The notes below the pieces were generated by a model that saw only the letters and a list, made by a program, of their open reading frames with translations, did no database searches and had not been told where the DNA came from. A stretch of DNA of 64,000 bases from the NCBI RefSeq assembly GCF_004114535.1, contig NZ_LBJC01000002.1, positions 186,001 through 250,000 of the forward strand. Direction: 5' to 3'. Positions 52,939 to 61,662 of the stretch are shown piece by piece. Position 1 is the stretch's first letter; the number at the start of each line of letters is the position of its first letter. A program made the position numbers and the translations under genes. Source of the stretch: Bradyrhizobium nanningense (GTDB lineage Bacteria; Pseudomonadota; Alphaproteobacteria; Rhizobiales; Xanthobacteraceae).

Positions 52939-54485
52939 GAGCGTCCTCCCGCTTCCAGCAGGGGACTTTGCGACACAGCGCGGGTCCTGATCCAGTCGTC
53001 AAGCACGGCGATCTCGTCGGCAGTTAGTCGCAGGCCGAGCTTGGAGCGGCGCCAGACCACGTCTTCGGCGGTGACGGCCCATTCATTGGCGATGAGGTAG
53101 CGGACCTCGCGCTCGGTGAGCGTCGCGCCAAAGGACTGGCCGAGATCGGCGGCCGCCTTGGCATCGCCGAGCAGCTTGATCGCCCTCGTCCCATAGGCGC
53201 GCGCGAGGCGCCGCGCATGCTCGTGGCTGAGGAAAGGATAGCCACGCTGGAGCTCGGCAATCAGCCCGTCGATGTCGGACACGTTCATGTCGCCGCCGGG
53301 CAGCGGCCATTTGCCGGTCCAGCCCTCGCGCGCCTTCGCGCTCCGCAAGTAGGGCGCGAGCCGCTCCAGCGCCTCTTCGGCAAGGCGGCGATAGGTCGTG
53401 ATCTTGCCGCCATAGATCGACAGCAGCGGCGCCCCGCCGGGCGTGTCGAGCTCGAACACGTAATCGCGGGTGGCGGCCTTGGCTTCGCTGGCGCCGTCGT
53501 CATAGAGCGGGCGCACGCCGGAATAGGTCCAGACCACCTCGTCCGGCGTCACCGGCTTGGCCAGATATTCGCTCGCCGCCGTGCAGAGATACTGGATTTC
53601 CTCGGGCGTCGCCTTCACCTTGGCGGGATCGCCGTCATAGTCGCGGTCCGTGGTGCCGATCAGCGTGAAATCGTCCTGGTACGGGATCACGAAAATGATG
53701 CGGCCGTCGGCATTCTGGAACATGTACGCGCGATCGTGGTCGTAGAGCTTTCTGACCACGATGTGCGAGCCTTGCACCAGCCGCACCTTGGCCTTCGCGT
53801 TGACGCCGGCGCCGCGGCCGAGCACGTCCTCGACCCAGGGGCCGCCGGCATTGACCAGCGCCTTCGCCTGGATCTGCGAGCGCTCGCCGGTCAGCGTGTT
53901 GACCATGCCGACGGTCCAGAGGCCATTGGCCTGGCGGATCTCGGTGGCGCGGGTGCGGGTGCGAATCTCGGCGCCCTTGTCGGCGGCATCGCGCGCGTTG
54001 AGCACGACGAGGCGGGCGTCGTCGACGAAGCAATCCGAATATTCGAAGGCGCGGCTGTAGCGATTCGGGATCAGCGGCTTGCCGACCTCGTCACGCCTAA
54101 GATCAACCGAGCGGGTCGCCGGCAGCAGGTGCCGGCCGCCGATGTGGTCATAGAGGAAAAGGCCGAGACGCAGCAGCCAGGCCGGGCGCAAGCCGGCATG
54201 ATGCGGCAGAACGAAACGCAAGGGGCGGATGATGTGGGGGGCGATTCCCCAGAGGATCTCGCGCTCGATCAGCGCCTCGCGGACCAGGCGAAACTCGTAA
54301 TATTCGAGATAGCGCAGGCCGCCATGCACCAGCTTGGTCGACCAAGACGATGTCCCGCTCGCCAGATCGTTCATTTCGCACAGGAAAACGGTATTGCCGC
54401 GGCCCACCGCGTCACGCGCGATGCCGCAGCCGTTCACACCGCCTCCAATAATGGCGAGGTCGAAAATACGCTCCAACAGACGCAT
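52935..54485 (-). CDS. glpD: Aerobic glycerol-3-phosphate dehydrogenase
   Basis: 516-residue FAD enzyme that oxidises glycerol-3-phosphate to dihydroxyacetone phosphate, feeding electrons to quinone at the inner membrane. The FAD site is DLAIIGGGVNGCGIARDAVG at about 8-27. LASGTSSWSTKLVHGGLRYL, GSHIVVRKLYDHDRAYMFQN and the C-terminal DAO_C domain are present. It is first in the operon, with CGAAA-type repeats upstream. glpK is not in the window. Confidence 0.96.
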   Translation of the reverse strand: MRLLERIFDLAIIGGGVNGCGIARDAVGRGNTVFLCEMNDLASGTSSWSTKLVHGGLRYLEYYEFRLVREALIEREILWGIAPHIIRPLRFVLPHHAGLRPAWLLRLGLFLYDHIGGRHLLPATRSVDLRRDEVGKPLIPNRYSRAFEYSDCFVDDARLVVLNARDAADKGAEIRTRTRATEIRQANGLWTVGMVNTLTGERSQIQAKALVNAGGPWVEDVLGRGAGVNAKAKVRLVQGSHIVVRKLYDHDRAYMFQNADGRIIFVIPYQDDFTLIGTTDRDYDGDPAKVKATPEEIQYLCTAASEYLAKPVTPDEVVWTYSGVRPLYDDGASEAKAATRDYVFELDTPGGAPLLSIYGGKITTYRRLAEEALERLAPYLRSAKAREGWTGKWPLPGGDMNVSDIDGLIAELQRGYPFLSHEHARRLARAYGTRAIKLLGDAKAAADLGQSFGATLTEREVRYLIANEWAVTAEDVVWRRSKLGLRLTADEIAVLDDWIRTRAVSQSPLLEAGGRS

Positions 54486-54518
54486 CCCCCGAACGCCGCC
54501 CGTTCCTTCGGACGACTA

Positions 54519-54620
54519 CTTTCGCTTTTGATTAGATCACACCGAAAAACGAAAGCAAGATGAAAGAGAGGCGAAAGGAAGCGAAAGCGGAACTTTTTCG
54601 GGGGCAAAGGGGGCGCGAAA
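54519..54620 (-). promoter_or_regulatory. GlpR operator candidates upstream of glpD
   Basis: Several copies of CGAAA occur at about 54543, 54550, 54572, 54582 and 54616 on the plus strand (TTTCG on the minus strand), with an inverted CTTTCGC at 54519-54525. TTCG/CGAA half-sites are typical for DeoR-type GlpR repressors, and glpR lies nearby. Assignment is inference. Confidence 0.5.
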
Positions 54621-54683
54621 ACGAGCAGCTGGACGGCAGTCCCGGAGACACCCGTCACTTGAATAGCCAACCCGGCGGCAATA

Positions 54684-54699
54684 TAGTCATATTAGTCAT
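54684..54699. promoter_or_regulatory. Direct repeat in front of the antitoxin gene
   Basis: TAGTCAT occurs twice, at 54684-54690 and 54693-54699, with a 9-bp period, 16-31 bp before the antitoxin ATG. It could be the binding site for antitoxin autoregulation. Confidence 0.4.
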
Positions 54700-54714
54700 T
54701 TTGGTTCTTCGCTC

Positions 54715-54999
54715 ATGACCGATCACAATACTGCTTCCGATACTCTTCCCACGGAGGACACCTGGACGTTGGCGAACGCCAAGGCGCGGCTGTCCGAGGT
54801 GATTGATCGCGCTCAAGCCGGCCCGCAGGTCATCACCCGACACGGCAAACCCAATGCGGTCGTTGTTTCCGCCGAGGAATGGGCGCGCAAGACCGCACGC
54901 AAGGGCACGCTGGCCGAATTCCTGCTGGCCTCGCCGCTGCGCGGCGCTGAGCTCGAGCTTGAACGAGTGCACGACGCGCCACGCGACGAACTACCGTGA
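54715..54999 (+). CDS. Phd/YefM-type antitoxin
   Basis: 94 residues. The Phd/YefM domain is seen in WTLANAKARLSEVIDRAQAG followed by PQVITRHGKPNAVVVSAEEW, which is the DNA-binding and dimer part. The C-terminal tail (ASPLRGAELELERVHDAPRD) is the toxin-binding region. It overlaps the toxin gene by 4 bp (GTGA). Expected to neutralise the PIN toxin and repress the module. Confidence 0.92.
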   Translation: MTDHNTASDTLPTEDTWTLANAKARLSEVIDRAQAGPQVITRHGKPNAVVVSAEEWARKTARKGTLAEFLLASPLRGAELELERVHDAPRDELP

Positions 55000-55421
55000 A
55001 CCTGCTGCTCGATACCAACGTGCTGTCGGAGGTCCGGCGGCCGACGCCCTCCCCGCGAGTTTTGGCGTGGCTTGATACGATCGACGAAGATCGTGCATTC
55101 ATCAGCGTTGCCTCGATCGCGGAGCTTCGCCGCGGCATCGCATTGCTGGAAGATGGCCGTCGGCGCACGGCGCTGGCTGCTTGGCTTGCCCATGATCTCC
55201 CGACACGGTTCGCCGAACGCGTCCTGCCGATCGACCAGGCGGTGGCCGAGCGCTGGGGCGACCTGATGGCGCAGAGCCGCAGAAGTGGCGTCGCATTGTC
55301 TGTGATGGATGGCTTCTTTGCGGCGACCGCGCTCGTCAACAACCTCACCCTCGTCACGCGCAACGTGAAGGATTTTGCGGCGTTCGGCGTCCCGCTGCTC
55401 AATCCATGGGACGACGTATAA
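54996..55421 (+). CDS. vapC: VapC-like PIN domain toxin
   Basis: 141-residue PIN-domain ribonuclease toxin of the VapC/FitB class. Acidic active-site residues: D6 in LLLDTNVLSE, E in SIAELRRGI, D in LSVMDGFFAATAL, and D near LVTRNVKDFAAF. A GTG start overlaps the antitoxin stop. It ends 3 bp before the converging end of glpR, so it is tightly inserted between glpD and glpR. Confidence 0.93.
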   Translation: MNLLLDTNVLSEVRRPTPSPRVLAWLDTIDEDRAFISVASIAELRRGIALLEDGRRRTALAAWLAHDLPTRFAERVLPIDQAVAERWGDLMAQSRRSGVALSVMDGFFAATALVNNLTLVTRNVKDFAAFGVPLLNPWDDV

Positions 55422-55424
55422 GCT

Positions 55425-56270
55425 CTACCTCAGCCGCACCACCGGCGCGGCTTCCGGTGCCGCATCCTGGGCGTCGGCCGGCGCATCGTCGATGTCCGCC
55501 CCCTTCGGCATCGCCGCCATCACCTCGATGCCCTTGCTGTGGCAGATGGTGGCGAGACGCTCGGGAAGCTCCTGGTCGGTGACGAAGGTCTGGATCTGCG
55601 TGATATGGGCGATGCGCACCGGCGCGCTGCGACGGAGCTTGGTGGAATCGGCAACAAGCATGACGCTGCGGGCATTGGCGATGATGGCCTGAGCGACCTG
55701 CACCTCGCGATAGTCGAAGTCGAGCAGCGCGCCCTCTTCGTCGATCGCGGATGCGCCGATGATGGCATAGTCGACCTTGAACTGGCCGATCAGCTGCGTC
55801 GCAGTGGAGCCGACGACCGCGCCGTCGGCGCGCCGTACCGTACCGCCGGCGACCACGACCTCGATACGGGGATGGCGGTAGAGCAGCATCGCGACGTTGA
55901 GATTGTTGGTGATGACGAGGAGATCCTCGTGCGAGGTCAACGCGCTCGCGACCTCCTCCGTCGTGGTGCCGATGTTGATGAAGAGCGAGCAGCCGTTCGG
56001 GATCAGCGAGGCGGCGGCGGCTCCAATCGCCTTCTTCTCGTCGGCGGCGACGAAGCGACGCGCCTCATAGGCGAGGTTCTCGACGCCGGAGGCGATGATG
56101 GCGCCGCCGTGAATGCGGGTCAGCGATCTCCGCTCGCAGAGATCGTTGAGATCTTTCCGGATGGTCTGCGCCGAGACCTCGAAGCGGCGCGCGAGCTCCT
56201 CGACCATGACGCGGCCCGAGGCGCGCGCGATGTTGAGGATTTCGGCTTGGCGATGGGTCAGTCCGGTCAC
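55425..56270 (-). CDS. glpR: DeoR family regulator GlpR
   Basis: 281-residue repressor. A DeoR helix-turn-helix occupies about 5-58 (VEELARRFEVSAQTIRKDLN). The DeoRC sensor domain that binds sugar phosphate includes SLFINIGTTTEEVASALTSH, VVVAGGTVRRADGAVVGSTA and VMLVADSTKLRRSAPVRI. It probably represses glpDSTPQUV and is relieved by glycerol-3-phosphate. An Ala/Pro/Asp-rich tail of about 30 residues is added. Confidence 0.9.
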   Translation of the reverse strand: MTGLTHRQAEILNIARASGRVMVEELARRFEVSAQTIRKDLNDLCERRSLTRIHGGAIIASGVENLAYEARRFVAADEKKAIGAAAASLIPNGCSLFINIGTTTEEVASALTSHEDLLVITNNLNVAMLLYRHPRIEVVVAGGTVRRADGAVVGSTATQLIGQFKVDYAIIGASAIDEEGALLDFDYREVQVAQAIIANARSVMLVADSTKLRRSAPVRIAHITQIQTFVTDQELPERLATICHSKGIEVMAAMPKGADIDDAPADAQDAAPEAAPVVRLR

Positions 56271-56362
56271 GGCAAGGGCCTCAAATCAGGAAGCTGCATG
56301 GTGCGGCGGTTCGCAGCTGCGGTCAATGCACGCCTCGATCACGGTTAACGGATAAGGCGGCC

Positions 56363-57037
56363 TCACCATGCCATCGCGGCGGCAAGGCGCACGAGCAGGT
56401 CCGGATCGTCGAAGGCGCTTGCAGAGGCAACGGCGCCGGCACCGACAAGATCGTCATGGCTGAGGCTCGTCCGGATTCCGATCGTCGGAATGCCGGCGGC
56501 GGCCGCCGATTGCACGCCGGAGCGGGAATCCTCGAACGCAACCGAGGCCGCAGCACTGCCTCCGACGAAACGCAGCCCCTCCTGATAGGGCAGCGGATGC
56601 GGCTTGCCGTGCGGCAGTTCGTCGCCGATCACGATCGCCTTGAACCGCTCGGTGATGCCGAGGCCCGAGAGCAGCAGTTCGGCGTTGAGACGCGGCGCAT
56701 TGGTCACGGCGACCATGGGAACGCCGGCCGCGTCGGCGCGGTCGAGCAATGCCAGCAACCCGGCCAACGGTTCGATCTGCCCGGCCACGAGCGTACGGAA
56801 GATCGCTTCCTTCTCGGCGAGGATCGCGGCGCGCCGCTCCGGCGTTTCGTCGGGCAGAAAGCGCTCGCCAATCGATACGTTGGCGAAGCCTTGCAGCTCC
56901 CTGGAGAAGCGGGCGTGATCGAATACGTGGCCCCGGGGCCCGAGCACCTGGTTGAAGGCCTTGAGATGCAGCGGGTCGGTGTTGGCGAGCGTGCCGTCGA
57001 TGTCGAACAACAATGCCCTGCCGATTGCCTCGATCAT
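56363..57037 (-). CDS. HAD-IA phosphatase (beta-phosphoglucomutase-like)
   Basis: 224-residue HAD hydrolase. Motif I is LLFDIDGTLANTD, motif II VTNAP, and motif III/IV are GKPHPLPY and FEDSRSGVQSA. Helical cap in between. This layout fits sugar-phosphate or glycerol-3-phosphate-type phosphatases. It is on the same strand as glpR, 92 bp upstream, so it could share its transcript and handle a phosphate in the same pathway (inference). Confidence 0.85.
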   Translation of the reverse strand: MIEAIGRALLFDIDGTLANTDPLHLKAFNQVLGPRGHVFDHARFSRELQGFANVSIGERFLPDETPERRAAILAEKEAIFRTLVAGQIEPLAGLLALLDRADAAGVPMVAVTNAPRLNAELLLSGLGITERFKAIVIGDELPHGKPHPLPYQEGLRFVGGSAAASVAFEDSRSGVQSAAAAGIPTIGIRTSLSHDDLVGAGAVASASAFDDPDLLVRLAAAMAW

Positions 57038-57191
57038 TTCCCTACTTTCCCAAATCCGCGACGCATCGATGCGGAAGACGTATCAATACGGCCTCGCACG
57101 CGCAATGACGCATCCACATGACGACAATGCACCACTCGACAAAGTCGCGCGCGGCTGCAACACTCCTCGCAAGATCAAAAAGGAGGAAACG

Positions 57192-57641
57192 ATGATCAAC
57201 CGACGCGACCTGGCTCTTTCGACTCTCGCCGTCTCCGCGCTTGCGCTCACGGCACCGGCGTTCGCCGCCTCGGCGGACGAAGAGGCGGTGGCGAAAAAGG
57301 TCGAAGCCTTCCGCCTCGCCCAGATCGCGGCTGACCCGAAGGCGCTCGGCGCGCTATGCTGGGACGATCTCAGCTACAGCCATTCCAGCGGCAAGGTCGA
57401 GGACAAGGCGACCTTCGTCGCCAACGCCACCGACGGCAAATCGAAATTCCTCTCGATCGAGTACAAGGACCCGACCATCAAGGTCGTCGGCCCCGCAGCA
57501 ATCGTACGCTTCCACTGGATCGCCGAACAGGAGATGGCGGCCGATGGGAAAAAAGTGCCGACTAATCTTCACATCCTGATGAACTGGCAGAAGCAAGGCG
57601 ACGAGTGGAAGCTGCTGTCGCGCGCCGCGACGAAGTTGTGA
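57192..57641 (+). CDS. NTF2-like (SnoaL/DUF4440) exported protein
   Basis: 149 residues from ATG 57192, with AGGAGGAA 5 bases upstream. The signal peptide is about 1-26 (RRDLALSTLAVSALALTAPA, with a twin-Arg motif). The mature part has the NTF2-like cone fold (AEEAVAKKVEAFRLAQIAAD-type helix, then LCWDDLSYSHSSGKVEDKAT, then WKLLSRAATKL). It is periplasmic; the ligand or substrate is unknown. Confidence 0.82.
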   Translation: MINRRDLALSTLAVSALALTAPAFAASADEEAVAKKVEAFRLAQIAADPKALGALCWDDLSYSHSSGKVEDKATFVANATDGKSKFLSIEYKDPTIKVVGPAAIVRFHWIAEQEMAADGKKVPTNLHILMNWQKQGDEWKLLSRAATKL

Positions 57642-57690
57642 CCAATGTCATTCCGGGATGCGCCGAAAGGCGCGCCCGGAATGACATTGG
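57642..57690. repeat. Perfect 16-bp inverted repeat, TCATTCCGGG type
   Basis: CCAATGTCATTCCGGG and CCCGGAATGACATTGG are exact inverted copies with a 17-base loop. It begins immediately after the stop of the NTF2-like gene and shares its arm with the element at 1615-1740. It may also work as a transcription or mRNA end structure. Confidence 0.8.
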
Positions 57691-57759
57691 TCGGCAATTT
57701 CTGCAGCATGATAGATTCCGGATTCGCGCTTCGCGCGCTCCGGATCGACCGGCAGGCGC

Positions 57760-57951
57760 TTACGCCGCCTCCTTCACATCGCCATTCGCGAGCTTGCGCG
57801 CGGCGCGCTCGGCTTCGCGGGCGTTGCGGAAGAGCTGGCCTTCGAGACGGTTGAAGCGAGGGGACGAGGCAAAGAAGCAATAGCCTCCGGAAGAACGAAC
57901 GACGATACCCGCGGTCTGCGAATCGACTTCGATGATGTAGCTGTCCGGCAT
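57760..57951 (-). CDS. Small conserved hypothetical protein
   Basis: 63 residues from ATG 57951. It begins MPDSYIIEVDSQTAGIVVRS and has a central aromatic stretch (GGYCFFASSPRFNRLEGQLF). A basic C-terminal helix follows (NAREAERAARKLANG). This is a small protein type seen in Bradyrhizobium. Function unknown. Confidence 0.65.
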   Translation of the reverse strand: MPDSYIIEVDSQTAGIVVRSSGGYCFFASSPRFNRLEGQLFRNAREAERAARKLANGDVKEAA

Positions 57952-58241
57952 GGTCCGTGGATTCCTCAGTGCGGGCAAATAACGGTGCTCCTGCCCAAAG
58001 GTTCCAGGCATTTGAGGCCGTTTCCACCCCGAATCGACACGCAACTGAGTACGCCGAGACCTCATCCGTTTTATGACTGGTTCTTGGCGAAGCCGCGACG
58101 CGGGAACGCGTCATCTGTCATCATCCGCGAAGCGGACGATCCAATACGCGGCAGCGGCAAGATGTTACACGACCGCTACTGGAATACTGGATTGCCTGCC
58201 TTCGCAGGCAATGACGGTTACACATATAATCAGGCGCGTCG
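57952..58241. other. 290-bp intergenic region with repeat
   Basis: Holds a repeat at about 58116-58220 and the upstream region of the 63-residue gene. No additional gene is evident. Confidence 0.45.
58116..58220. repeat. Interspersed repeat, CATCATCCGCGAAGCGGA type
   Basis: Contains TCATCATCCGCGAAGCGGAC near the left end and TGGATTGCCTGCCTTCGCAG followed by GCAATGACGG at the right end. The right end carries a 7-bp hairpin (TGCCTGC/GCAGGCA). This resembles another Bradyrhizobium intergenic element. Confidence 0.6.
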
Positions 58242-58673
58242 TTACGTCGCGATGACAGGATCGGTCGATCGAACCGCTTGCGGGCGACCGTGTTCGTCGA
58301 TCGAGACGTAGGTGAAATTGCCGTCGGTGACGAGAAACGGATGCTCCTCGCCGCGACGCAGCGCCCACGCTTCCAGATGCACGGTGAGCGAGGTGCGGCC
58401 CACGCGCACGAGATTGGCATAGACCGACACGAGATCGCCGACATAGACCGCTTTGCGAAAATTCATCGCCTCGATCGCGACCGTCACGGTCCGCGACTTC
58501 GCGGCCTTCGAGGCAAACACGCCGCCGCCGACATCCATCTGGCTCAGCAGCCAGCCGCCGAAGATATCGCCATTCGCATTGGTGTCGGCGGGCATCGCCA
58601 ACGTACGGATGCAGAGATCGCCGCTCGGCCCAGTGCCGGAGCTGATAGGGGCGTGGACGTGCGTGTCGGTCAT
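58242..58673 (-). CDS. Acyl-CoA thioesterase (YciA-like hotdog)
   Basis: 143 residues from ATG 58673. Hotdog-fold hydrolase that splits acyl-CoA into acid and CoA. The signature NANGDIFGGWLLSQMD has the catalytic Asp and Gly motif. The second strand pair is RKAVYVGDLVSVYANLVRVG. It lies 80 bp downstream of the CarF-type desaturase on the same strand and could be the last gene of the fatty-acid run. Confidence 0.92.
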   Translation of the reverse strand: MTDTHVHAPISSGTGPSGDLCIRTLAMPADTNANGDIFGGWLLSQMDVGGGVFASKAAKSRTVTVAIEAMNFRKAVYVGDLVSVYANLVRVGRTSLTVHLEAWALRRGEEHPFLVTDGNFTYVSIDEHGRPQAVRSTDPVIAT

Positions 58674-58753
58674 ATGGCAAATCTCCCGCGGCTCTCGCCT
58701 CTCGATACAGAGCCGCGACGCCTCGCGCAACATCGACACGCGACAAGCTTGCG

Positions 58754-59506
58754 CTATCCAATCGGCCGCGGCGCCCCGACCAAGATGCCGGTATCGTTCA
58801 GTTTGCGTTGCCACTCCGCATCGTCGGCCCGCGGCGCGCGTCCGGTCGTTGCCGTTACCAGCCGTTCCAGCCTGCTCCAAAGCCGGAGACGGTCGCATGG
58901 ATAATTGGCCCATCCATTGATGACGCAATAGCGGATGGTGTGGTCACGGTGATGACGCCAATGATGCTCGGGTGAGCAGACCAGATGCAGCCGCTGCGCC
59001 ATGCGCAGGAGCGGCGGGCGGACCGGCCGGTGCGCCAGATTGTGAAAGCTCATGCCAAACAGCATGCAGGTCGCGATCACGAACCAGACGATCATCAGCG
59101 CATAAGTGAGCGCGGAAAGCGGAAACAACGCCGTAACGGCCGCCGCAATTCCGACCATGACGGCGCTCGGTGCCGCACCGAGCGACGCCTGGTCGAGGAA
59201 GTCGTAGAGCAGGACGTGGCTAGGATGGGTGTGATGCTCTCGCGTGATCGCGATGCCGCGGCCGAGCATCTCCTCGTCGAGCCAGGTGTCGACCACCCAA
59301 TGCACCAACCCCGAAAAGAGGTCAGCGAGGAAATACCCGGCCAGAAGCGGCACGATCAGCCACGGCCAGCGCAATCCACCCGCGGAATAACGCCCGACGA
59401 GATAACCTGCGCAGCACAGGATCACGACGACATTGGCCCCGCAGCACAGTCGCGTGATGATGATCTCGCGCAGGGTCGCATGCTTGAAGAACGGGATTGT
59501 CGACAT
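58754..59506 (-). CDS. CarF/PEDS1 (TMEM189/Kua) family lipid desaturase
   Basis: 250 residues with four or so hydrophobic segments (about 17-38, 46-66, 113-133, 136-152). The family's His arrangement is present: HW at 69-70 (LFSGLVHWVVDTW), EHHTHP at 90-95 (His 91, 92, 94), His 97, FHNLAHRP at 154-161, and SPEHHWRHHRDHT at 178-190. GWANYP (198-203) follows, as in human PEDS1. The animal and Myxococcus enzymes convert plasmanyl to plasmenyl (vinyl-ether) lipids with a di-iron centre. Plasmalogen formation here is inference, as no ether-lipid synthesis gene is in the window. It lies 57 bp after the FadJ-type gene on the same strand. Confidence 0.8.
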   Translation of the reverse strand: MSTIPFFKHATLREIIITRLCCGANVVVILCCAGYLVGRYSAGGLRWPWLIVPLLAGYFLADLFSGLVHWVVDTWLDEEMLGRGIAITREHHTHPSHVLLYDFLDQASLGAAPSAVMVGIAAAVTALFPLSALTYALMIVWFVIATCMLFGMSFHNLAHRPVRPPLLRMAQRLHLVCSPEHHWRHHRDHTIRYCVINGWANYPCDRLRLWSRLERLVTATTGRAPRADDAEWQRKLNDTGILVGAPRPIG

Positions 59507-59563
59507 CGGCGATACTCCCTGCGGGCTCCACCACCCATGATAGCATCTTTCGCCGACGGCTCC

Positions 59564-61660
59564 CTATTGCAAACTGTCCCAGCCCGCATCCGGCGCGAAA
59601 CGTCCGCCGAACCTCTCGGCGAGCCCGCGCAAGGTGGACACGACATTCTCCACGCCGCGCGTACGCGCATAGTTCAGCGGACCGCCGCGGAACGGCGCAT
59701 AACCCGTGCCGAAGATCATGGCGCCATCGACCGTATCAGGATCGTCGACGATGCCTTCGCGAAGCGCCGCAACGCAGACATTGGACATCGGCAGCACCAG
59801 GCGGTCGATCAACTGGTCGGTGACGCGCGGGCCGGTCTCCGGCAGCGGCATCTTCTCCGCCTTGCCGTCCTTCCAGGTGTAAAAGCCCTTGCCGGTCTTG
59901 CGGCCGAGCTCGCCCTTGGCGACCTTGTCGCGCAACCAGGCCGGCGTCGGCGGCAGGAGATCGCCGAACTTGGTGCGCAGCATGTCGCCGACGTCGAGGC
60001 AGATGTCGAGCCCGACCTGATCGGCGAGCTCGATCGGCCCCATCGGCATGCCGAACTGCTTGGCCGCAGCGTCGATAAGGCGCTGGTCGATCTTCTCATC
60101 CAACATCACCATGGCTTCCAGCATGTAGGGCGTCAGCGCGCGGTTGACGAGGAAGCCGGGCGAGCTCTTCACAGGCAACGGCAGGCGGTCAATCGCACCG
60201 ACGAAGGCGAGCGCTTGCTTCAGCACCTGTTGGTCGTTGCCGTCGTGACTGACGACTTCGACCAATTGCAGCCGCGATACCGGATTGAAGAAATGCAGGC
60301 CGACCAGCCGCTCCGGCCGCGCCAGCGTCGTTCGCAGATCCTGAAGCGGGATGCTGGACGTGTTGGTCGCCAGGATCGCCCCCGGCTTCATCCGCGGCTC
60401 GAGCCCGGCATAGACTTTCTGCTTGAGCTCGAGCTTTTCCGGCACCGCCTCGATGATGAGATCGGCATTGCGGACGCCCTCCCCGTCCATGTCGGGGACG
60501 AGACGGTCGAGTGCGTCGCGCACCTCGGTCGGCTTGCGGATGATCTTGCCATAGAGCTCGGCGGCGCGCTTCACCGCGCCCGCGATCGGCTCGGCCTTCA
60601 TGTCGGCGAGCGAGACACGCAGCCCCTGCCCCGCACACCAGGCTGCGATATCGCCGCCCATGGCGCCGGCGCCGATGACATGGACGTGCTTGATCGCGTT
60701 GCCGGAGCCTGCCGCCTTCTTCATCTGCTCGCGCAGGAAGAACACGCGGATCAGATTCTGGGCGGTCGGCGTCACCATCAGCCTGGCGAAGGAAGCCTGC
60801 TCGGCGTTCAGCATCGCGGCCTTGCTGGCGCCATGGGTTTCCCAGAGGTCAATCAGCGCATAAGGCGCGGGATAATGCTCGCGGGACGCAGCCTTGGCCG
60901 CCTCCGAGCGCATGCGTTTTGCCAGGAGCCCGCGCACGGGGCCGAAATTGGCTGCGCGCGTCAGGAAACCCGGGCGCGCCCGCTTCAGGCGGCCGAACAG
61001 CGCATCCTTCACCGCGTCCCGAACGTGCCGCTCCTGCGTCACGGTATCGACGAGGCCGATCGACTTGGCGCGGCGCGCATCGATGGTGCGGCCGGTCAGC
61101 ATCAAGGCCATCGACTGGGTCGGGTTGACCAGCGCGGTGAACCGCGCGGTACCGCCGAGGCCGGGATGCAGACCGAGCATCACCTCCGGGAAGCCGAAGC
61201 GCGCGCCGTCGATCGCGATGCGCGATTGGCAGGCCAGCGCAACCTCGAGCCCACCGCCGAGGCAGAAGCCGTGGATCACCGCGACCGTCGGCAGCTTCAA
61301 CGCTTCCAGATGGTCGATCACGGCGTGCGCGGCGCGGATACGGGTCTCGACCATGTCCGGATCGGACGCGCCACGGAATTCGTTGACGTCGGCACCCGCG
61401 ATGAAGCCCGACGGCTTTGCGGAGCGGATCACGAGGCCGGCCGGACGCTCGGTCTCGATCGCCGCGAGCACGGCGTCGAACTCCTCCATCACGTCGGAGG
61501 ACAGCGTGTTGGCGCTTGCGTCAGTGCGGTCGAACAGCAGCCAGGCAACGCCATCGGCATCGCGCGTCAGCTTGAAGTGCTTGTACGGACTGTCCGTCGC
61601 GGGCTTGGGCCCGAGTTCAAGGACGCGGTCGCCAAGCGCGGTCATGATCTTGGAATCCAT
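59564..61660 (-). CDS. Fatty acid beta-oxidation multifunctional enzyme (FadJ/FadB type)
   Basis: 698 residues from ATG 61660. The enoyl-CoA hydratase domain (about 10-190) has SGFIAGADVNEFRG and a GFCLGGGLEVALAC oxyanion region. The NAD-binding domain of 3-hydroxyacyl-CoA dehydrogenase starts near 320 (VIGAGAMGGDIAAWCAGQG). The C-terminal dehydrogenase domain contains NRALTPYMLEAMVMLDE. It catalyses hydration then oxidation of enoyl-CoA. The start lies 2 bp after the thiolase stop. Confidence 0.93.
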   Translation of the reverse strand: MDSKIMTALGDRVLELGPKPATDSPYKHFKLTRDADGVAWLLFDRTDASANTLSSDVMEEFDAVLAAIETERPAGLVIRSAKPSGFIAGADVNEFRGASDPDMVETRIRAAHAVIDHLEALKLPTVAVIHGFCLGGGLEVALACQSRIAIDGARFGFPEVMLGLHPGLGGTARFTALVNPTQSMALMLTGRTIDARRAKSIGLVDTVTQERHVRDAVKDALFGRLKRARPGFLTRAANFGPVRGLLAKRMRSEAAKAASREHYPAPYALIDLWETHGASKAAMLNAEQASFARLMVTPTAQNLIRVFFLREQMKKAAGSGNAIKHVHVIGAGAMGGDIAAWCAGQGLRVSLADMKAEPIAGAVKRAAELYGKIIRKPTEVRDALDRLVPDMDGEGVRNADLIIEAVPEKLELKQKVYAGLEPRMKPGAILATNTSSIPLQDLRTTLARPERLVGLHFFNPVSRLQLVEVVSHDGNDQQVLKQALAFVGAIDRLPLPVKSSPGFLVNRALTPYMLEAMVMLDEKIDQRLIDAAAKQFGMPMGPIELADQVGLDICLDVGDMLRTKFGDLLPPTPAWLRDKVAKGELGRKTGKGFYTWKDGKAEKMPLPETGPRVTDQLIDRLVLPMSNVCVAALREGIVDDPDTVDGAMIFGTGYAPFRGGPLNYARTRGVENVVSTLRGLAERFGGRFAPDAGWDSLQ

Positions 61661-61662
61661 GG

